Source: Gallionellaceae bacterium
GTDB taxonomy: Bacteria; Pseudomonadota; Gammaproteobacteria; Burkholderiales; Thiobacillaceae
DNA length: 64,000 bases
Reading direction: 5' to 3'
Assembly (NCBI GenBank): GCA_028714875.1
Contig: JAQTLN010000006.1
Location: 123,539-187,538 of the forward strand
Numbering within the stretch: position 1 is the stretch's first letter; every line of letters starts with the position of its first letter. Of this stretch, positions 59,633 to 64,000 are shown one piece after another. Position numbers and translations under genes: made by a program. The notes under the pieces are model-generated. The model was not told the origin of the DNA. It was given only the letters and a program-made list of their open reading frames with translations, and ran no database searches.

Positions 59633-59821
59633 GTGATGCGGTTGGCGCAGCGGGTTCCCTTTTTGCCAAAGGGGGGGACAGGAGGGATTTCCGAGTCGGT
59701 TGGCGAACTGCCCGACCTGCACCGCGATTCCTTCGACCGCGTTCTGATCGCCCAGGCGCGCGTCGAGAGCTTGCTGTTGCTGACGGCCGATGAAGCTGTC
59801 CGAGCTATGGCGACGGCATAA
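59633..59821 (+). pseudogene. Remnant of a VapC-like PIN toxin fused to a dispersed repeat
   Basis: The last 35 or so codons, with LPDLHRDSFDRVLIAQARVES and LLLLTADEAV, match the C-terminal half of VapC proteins (the DPFDRLLIAQA and LLTAD region). The N-terminal half of the PIN domain, with its first acidic residues, is missing. In its place is a palindromic repeat (59656-59678) that reads FLPKGGTGGI. It cannot encode an active nuclease. Confidence 0.75.
59656..59678. repeat. Palindromic dispersed repeat before the VapC remnant
   Basis: tccctttttgcc and its partner aaaggggg form an imperfect hairpin (about 59656-59678) followed by ggacaggagggattt. Sequences of this type recur between genes in many bacteria. 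It sits exactly at the break in the PIN-domain remnant. Confidence 0.65.
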
Positions 59822-59882
59822 TCAAGGCGTGAAATGATGTCCTCGGTTTAACCCGAGGCCGCGACCCGCCACTCATCCCACC

Positions 59883-60971
59883 ATGACACCCCCGCAAGCC
59901 CCCGCGCTGGATTTCTCGCTTCACGGATTGCGCCGCGCCCTGCCGGCCATCGCCTTCCTTGGCGGGTTTGTCTGGGATGCGCTGACGCTGGGCCGGTCGG
60001 TCACGCCGATGGATTTGTGGCTGCTGAGCGCTTATCTGGCCGGAGCGGCGGGCATCCTGTGGTATCTGGGGCGGCGGGAAGCGGCGCCGGCACCGGCACC
60101 GGCTGAAGGCGTGGCGGCCAGGCCCTGGTGGCGGGAATCCGGGCCGTATCTGTTGCTGCAATTCTTTTTCGGCGGGCTGTTCTCCGCGTTGTTCATCTTT
60201 TACTTCAAGAGCTCCAGCCATCTGCTCGCCACGCTTTGGGTTTTCGGTCTGGGCGGGCTGCTGGTGGCGAACGAGTTCCTGGAGGATCGCTATCGGCGCT
60301 TCACGCTGACCTGGGCGCTGTTCGGCCTGTGCGCGATGCTGCTGCTGAATTTCGTGATCCCCCACGTGGTCGGTGGCATTTCGCCCTGGTGGTTCCTGCT
60401 CAGCACCCTGGCCGGGGCGGGGCTGGCCCACTGGCTGCGCTTCAAGACGCCGGGCCAGCCGGGCCGAATCAAGCCGATGTGGGCTGTCGCCGGCGGCCTG
60501 CTGCTGGCCTATGCCCTCGATGTCATCCCGCCGGTGCCGCTGGTAATCCGCGACATCGCGGTGGGGCACGATCTGGTGAAGCGGGACGGCCTCTATCACC
60601 TGCGCCAGGAGAAGACGCCCTGGTGGGTGTTCTGGCGCCGAGTCTCGAACGAACTGCATCTGAGGCCGGGCGAGCGTTTGTATTGCGTCTCCGCGGTATT
60701 CGCGCCGGGTGGGCTGGACACCCGGCTGTATCACAGTTGGCAATATTTCGACCCGGCCCACGGCTGGGAGGCGCGGCCGCGCATCGGCTTCGCGCTGGCC
60801 GGCGGCCGCGCGGGCGGCTATCGCGGTTACACCTGGAAGCAGAATCTGGCGCCGGGCGAATGGAAGATCACGGTGGAGACGGAATATGGCCGTACCGTGG
60901 CGGTGCATCGCTTCGAAATATCGGCCGATCCGCCCGAGAGCGACATGAAGCTGCTGGACAAGGAATTCTGA
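59883..60971 (+). CDS. Membrane protein with C-terminal DUF2914 domain
   Basis: A 362-aa protein with six to seven hydrophobic segments in the first 235 residues (about 20-35, 45-60, 90-105, 115-130, 140-160, 168-180, 200-215) and a soluble C-terminal domain of about 100 residues (LYHSWQYFDPAHGWEARPRIGFAL, GGYRGYTWKQNL) that matches DUF2914. The role is unknown; such domains are thought to sit in the periplasm. It follows a PIN remnant and precedes pepD with no evident link. Confidence 0.75.
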   Translation: MTPPQAPALDFSLHGLRRALPAIAFLGGFVWDALTLGRSVTPMDLWLLSAYLAGAAGILWYLGRREAAPAPAPAEGVAARPWWRESGPYLLLQFFFGGLFSALFIFYFKSSSHLLATLWVFGLGGLLVANEFLEDRYRRFTLTWALFGLCAMLLLNFVIPHVVGGISPWWFLLSTLAGAGLAHWLRFKTPGQPGRIKPMWAVAGGLLLAYALDVIPPVPLVIRDIAVGHDLVKRDGLYHLRQEKTPWWVFWRRVSNELHLRPGERLYCVSAVFAPGGLDTRLYHSWQYFDPAHGWEARPRIGFALAGGRAGGYRGYTWKQNLAPGEWKITVETEYGRTVAVHRFEISADPPESDMKLLDKEF

Positions 60972-61055
60972 CCGCTCAAGCGCTGGAAACGCTCGTTCAA
61001 GTCACGCCAAGCCGCTCCGGGCGATAATCCGCGTTCTTCATTCAGCCTTTCCGCC

Positions 61056-62522
61056 ATGACCACCCTCCCCTTCCCGCCCCTGGAACCGCGCCTGGTCTGG
61101 GACCACTTCGCCACCCTCTGCGCGATTCCGCGCCCTTCCAAACAGGAAGCCACCTTGCGCGCGCATCTGCAAGCCTGGGCGCAAGCGCGTGGGTTGGAAA
61201 ACGAGGTGGATGGCGCCGGCAACCTGATTCTGCGCAAACCGGCCAGCCCCGGCCACGAAGGCCGGCCAGGGGTGGTGTTGCAGGGGCATCTGGACATGGT
61301 GTGCCAGCAGAATGCCGGCACCGGACATGACTTCGAGCGCGACCCCATCCGCCCGGTTCTGAAGGACGGCTGGCTGGTGGCCGAGCACACCACGCTGGGG
61401 GCGGACAACGGCATCGGCGTGGCGCTGGCGCTCGCGGTGCTGGAAGCCCCGGATCTGGAGCATCCGCCGCTGGAAGTGCTGCTCACCGTCGATGAGGAAG
61501 CCGGCATGGGCGGCGCGCGCCGGCTGCAACCCGATACGCTGCGTGGCCGTTACCTGATCAATCTGGATACCGAGGAATGGGGCGAGTTCTACCTGGGTTG
61601 TGCCGGCGGCATGGATGTGGAAGCCAGCCGCGCTTGCGCGCGCGAACAGGTTCCGCCCGGCCATGTGGTCTGGCGCCTGTCCGTGACCGGGCTGGTCGGC
61701 GGCCATTCCGGCATCGACATCCACCGGGGCCGGGGCAATGCCATCAAGCTGCTGCTGGAAAGCTTGCGCGAACTCGCCGGACGCTTGGGTGCGCGCCTGA
61801 TTTCCCTGGAAGGCGGCAGCGCGCGCAATGCCATCCCGCGTGAAGCTTCCGCCCTGATCGCTCTGCCCGTCGCCGCGGAAAAACAGTTGCCAACGCTGCT
61901 GGGTGAGCTGCTGGCACGCTGGCATTCGGCGTTGACGGGCATCGACGATGGCCTGGTGTGTTCCTGCCAACCAACCGAGGCCGACGCCGCCGCGCTGGCA
62001 CCCGCCGACCAGAGTGCCGTGCTCGACTTTCTCCACGGCGCCGCCAATGGCGTGGCGCGCATGAGCGACGACTTTCACGGTGTGGTGGAAACCTCGGACA
62101 ACCTGGGCGTGGTGAAGCTGGATGCGGCCGGCTGCCATGCCGTGTTCATGGTGCGTTCGCTGCGTGATGGCGAAGCCGTGAGGCTGGCGGAGCAGCTTAT
62201 CCGGCACGCCGAATCACACGGCTTTCAGGCGCGGAAAATCGGTCCGTACCCCGGTTGGACGCCCAACCCCTCCTCGCCGCTGCTGGCCCTTGGCCAGCGC
62301 GTCTACACACGCGAATTCGGCCAGCCGGCGCGGCTCCAGGTCATTCATGCCGGCCTCGAATGCGGCCTGCTGGCGGCCAGCCACCCAGCGCTCGACATGC
62401 TTTCCTTCGGCCCCGACATCCGGGGCGCGCATGCCCCCGGCGAGCGGGTGGAAATCGCCTCGGTGGCGCATTGCTGGGCCTTGCTGAAGGCCGTACTCAA
62501 GGAACTTGCCACAGAAGCTTAG
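61056..62522 (+). CDS. pepD: Aminoacyl-histidine dipeptidase PepD
   Basis: A cytosolic M20-type dipeptidase that breaks dipeptides, including carnosine-like ones. Metal ligands are visible: His78 and Asp80 (VVLQGHLDM), Asp117 (LGADNGIG), and the Glu147-Glu148 pair in TVDEEAGMGG. The length of 488 aa matches the PepD type. GATAAT at 61023-61028 may be a promoter -10. Nothing suggests an operon with neighbours. Confidence 0.95.
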   Translation: MTTLPFPPLEPRLVWDHFATLCAIPRPSKQEATLRAHLQAWAQARGLENEVDGAGNLILRKPASPGHEGRPGVVLQGHLDMVCQQNAGTGHDFERDPIRPVLKDGWLVAEHTTLGADNGIGVALALAVLEAPDLEHPPLEVLLTVDEEAGMGGARRLQPDTLRGRYLINLDTEEWGEFYLGCAGGMDVEASRACAREQVPPGHVVWRLSVTGLVGGHSGIDIHRGRGNAIKLLLESLRELAGRLGARLISLEGGSARNAIPREASALIALPVAAEKQLPTLLGELLARWHSALTGIDDGLVCSCQPTEADAAALAPADQSAVLDFLHGAANGVARMSDDFHGVVETSDNLGVVKLDAAGCHAVFMVRSLRDGEAVRLAEQLIRHAESHGFQARKIGPYPGWTPNPSSPLLALGQRVYTREFGQPARLQVIHAGLECGLLAASHPALDMLSFGPDIRGAHAPGERVEIASVAHCWALLKAVLKELATEA

Positions 62523-62611
62523 TCACAGATGGTTATGATCAAGGCAATCCCGACTGATAGCCGTCACCCTGTATTACCTTCCCGACGAATTCAACTTACC
62601 AGGAACCCATC

Positions 62612-63787
62612 ATGAACCTACGCCTGATCACCCTCGCCACTTCCGCCGCATTGCTCACCCTGGCCGGTTGCGCCTCCCAGCAGACCGGCGCCGACCCCGC
62701 CGAGGCCGCGAATCAGCGTCTCAGCGGTATCGAGACGCGGCTACAAGCCGAAGCCAGTTCCACCCAGGGCATGATCGACGCGCTCGGAAGAAAGGTGGGC
62801 GCCCTCTCCGATGACTTGCGCCGCATGCGCGAGACCGCGGCGGCCCAGGCCAGCGGCAGCGCCGCCGCGCAACAGGCCGCGGCCAGCGCCCTGGCCGCGC
62901 GCATGGACAAGGCGGAACAACGCCTGAGCGAGCTAGCCAACGCGACCCAGGCGACCACGGCGCAAGTGGCCGCCGCGCAAGCGTCGCGGCGCGAACAGGC
63001 GGATGCCATCGAGCAACGTCTGCAAAGCATGGGCGCACTGGCCAATTACCGGAATACGAATACGGACCTCGAACACCAGGCCGATACCGCGACCCTCGCG
63101 GAACGCCTGGACGCCGCCGAAACGCAACTGGACGAAATGTCGGATCAGATCAGCGAGGCCTTGCAGCAGACGAGTGATGCGCAGGCCGCCCTGACCGAAA
63201 AAACCGGCGCCGCCAGCCAGCGCCTCGACGAACTGGCGGCGCAGACCCGCCAGGCCCTCGACCAGGGGGCCGCCACGCAAGCCGCGCTACCCGCGCTGCG
63301 CGAGAAGGTGGCGGAAGCCGACACGCGCTTCAAAGACTACGATGCTCGTCTCGCCGCGCTGAGCAAACGCCTGGACGAAGTCGCGCGCATGGCGCAGGAC
63401 GCCTACGACGCCACCGGCCTGGGTCAGCGCAAGATATTCGGCAAGGTGATCGAATCCATCACCCTCACCGAGGACAAAACCCTGTTCCCGATCAACTCCC
63501 CGACCCTGGGCGAACAGGACAAGGCCAAGCTGGATGCGCTGGCGCTTCGCCTGAAAACGCTGGGCACCAACTACCACTTGCAGATTCAGGGCCACACCGA
63601 GGGCTTCGGCTCCGATGACTACAACTACGAACTCGGCAAGGCGCGCGCCGAAGTCGTGAAGAACTACCTCAAGGAGCAAGGCGGCATTCCCCTGTTGCGC
63701 ATGTCGGTGATGTCTTACGGCTCTCTTGAATCGGCCGGCTATGCCAGCAAGAGCAATCGCCGCGTCGTGGTGCAGGTACTGCAATAA
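62612..63787 (+). CDS. OmpA-family lipoprotein with long coiled coil
   Basis: A 391-aa lipoprotein: a signal peptide with lipobox LAGC makes Cys20 the acylated residue. Residues about 30-255 are Ala/Gln/Glu-rich and probably a long coiled coil; the C-terminal 110 residues are OmpA-like with the peptidoglycan-binding pattern IQGHTEGFGSDDYNYELGKARA. It would link the outer membrane to the wall. ATG 62612 is preceded by AGGAAC. The hairpin at 63802-63822 may end the transcript. Confidence 0.9.
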   Translation: MNLRLITLATSAALLTLAGCASQQTGADPAEAANQRLSGIETRLQAEASSTQGMIDALGRKVGALSDDLRRMRETAAAQASGSAAAQQAAASALAARMDKAEQRLSELANATQATTAQVAAAQASRREQADAIEQRLQSMGALANYRNTNTDLEHQADTATLAERLDAAETQLDEMSDQISEALQQTSDAQAALTEKTGAASQRLDELAAQTRQALDQGAATQAALPALREKVAEADTRFKDYDARLAALSKRLDEVARMAQDAYDATGLGQRKIFGKVIESITLTEDKTLFPINSPTLGEQDKAKLDALALRLKTLGTNYHLQIQGHTEGFGSDDYNYELGKARAEVVKNYLKEQGGIPLLRMSVMSYGSLESAGYASKSNRRVVVQVLQ

Positions 63788-63801
63788 GACGGTTGAAGCT
63801 A

Positions 63802-63822
63802 GTTGCCCACGGCATGGGCAAC
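63802..63822 (+). terminator. Hairpin after the OmpA-like lipoprotein gene
   Basis: gttgccca at 63802-63809 and tgggcaac at 63815-63822 form an 8-bp stem with a 5-base loop, without a clear T run. It could be a factor-assisted end or a repeat arm. Confidence 0.4.
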
Positions 63823-63869
63823 CGGCTTGAGCACGCAGTCCTACCAGGTTCGTGGCTTGTAAGATGTGG

Positions 63870-64000
63870 TTACCTGTCCAGTCCCGTCTGTTTATAAACG
63901 CGTTTAACGAATAACTTGGGGTTTTCGTCGTACCACTTCTTGAGCGCCTGGATGGGTGTCTGGTGGTTCAAGGCACGTTGTTGGATGTGGTGGTTGTAGA
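63870..64000 (-). mobile_element. C-terminal end of an IS481-type transposase (partial)
   Basis: On the minus strand, the stop is at 63870-63872 and the frame runs off the window. The 42 residues seen include YNHHIQQRALNHQTPIQALK and end KRVYKQTGLDR, a pattern of the IS481 family transposase C-terminus (YNHHIPQRALNHQTPIQAL). A motif TGTAAGATGTGG near 63858 might be the element end. Whether the rest is intact cannot be seen. Confidence 0.8.

Overview
This window is GC-rich chromosomal DNA from a betaproteobacterium, probably a sulfur oxidiser. The evidence is two classic betaproteobacterial gene orders (map-glnD-rpsB-tsf-pyrH-frr-uppS-cdsA-dxr-rseP-bamA-skp-lpxD-fabZ-lpxA-lpxB-rnhB, and serC-serA-pheA-hisC-tyrA-aroA-cmk-rpsA-ihfB), motAB, a Tat-exported SoxY with its SoxZ, and a SoxH-like hydrolase. 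Genus was not determined. No rRNA, tRNA or CRISPR array was recognised.

Layout. 1-5.0 kb: the end of an integrative conjugative element module (traD coupling ATPase, a DUF4400 membrane protein, a MobH-type TraI relaxase), followed by an AT-rich junction with no integrase or tRNA visible. 5.2-9.3 kb: a small conserved protein, a Sel1-repeat protein, metG carrying an in-frame palindromic repeat, acylphosphatase, and a convergent SprA-like putative metalloprotease gene. 9.4-27.2 kb: one long co-directional run for N-terminal methionine removal, nitrogen sensing, translation factors, UMP kinase, isoprenoid carrier and phospholipid synthesis, outer-membrane assembly and lipid A synthesis. A promoter and a leader that can fold as a pseudoknot precede rpsB. 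27.2-31.4 kb: motA and motB with a membrane-anchored methyltransferase and an HDOD/GAF-like protein.

31.6-44.1 kb is a minus-strand run that ends with ihfB. Reading in transcription order it is ubiB-like, periplasmic beta-carbonic anhydrase, serC, serA, pheA, hisC, tyrA, aroA, cmk, rpsA, ihfB. It links serine, aromatic amino acid and histidine synthesis to CMP kinase, ribosomal protein S1 and IHF. A 214-bp MITE-like insertion with 20-bp inverted ends and a 4-bp CTAT duplication sits between hisC and tyrA and supplies the end of hisC.

44.2-64 kb is a mosaic: an NlpC/P60 hydrolase with an exported partner, an AmpE/CobD-like membrane protein with an anchored GyrI-like protein, a SoxH-like hydrolase with a cupin converging on soxYZ, a three-gene MoxR/VWA cluster, a two-receiver regulator whose first receiver has lost its phosphorylation site, a Phd/VapC pair, ettA, an MNT/HEPN pair followed by a CopG-type antitoxin that lacks its DNA-binding segment, glgP, a VapC remnant fused to a dispersed repeat, a DUF2914 protein, pepD, an OmpA-like lipoprotein, and the end of an IS481-type transposase at the right edge.

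The most unusual points are the MITE-like element, the rpsB leader pseudoknot, the eroded CopG antitoxin, repeats that enter coding sequence (metG and the vapC remnant), and the MoxR/VWA/unknown-protein cluster. I found no system here that I can call wholly new. The MoxR/VWA cluster is the best candidate for an uncharacterised machine.
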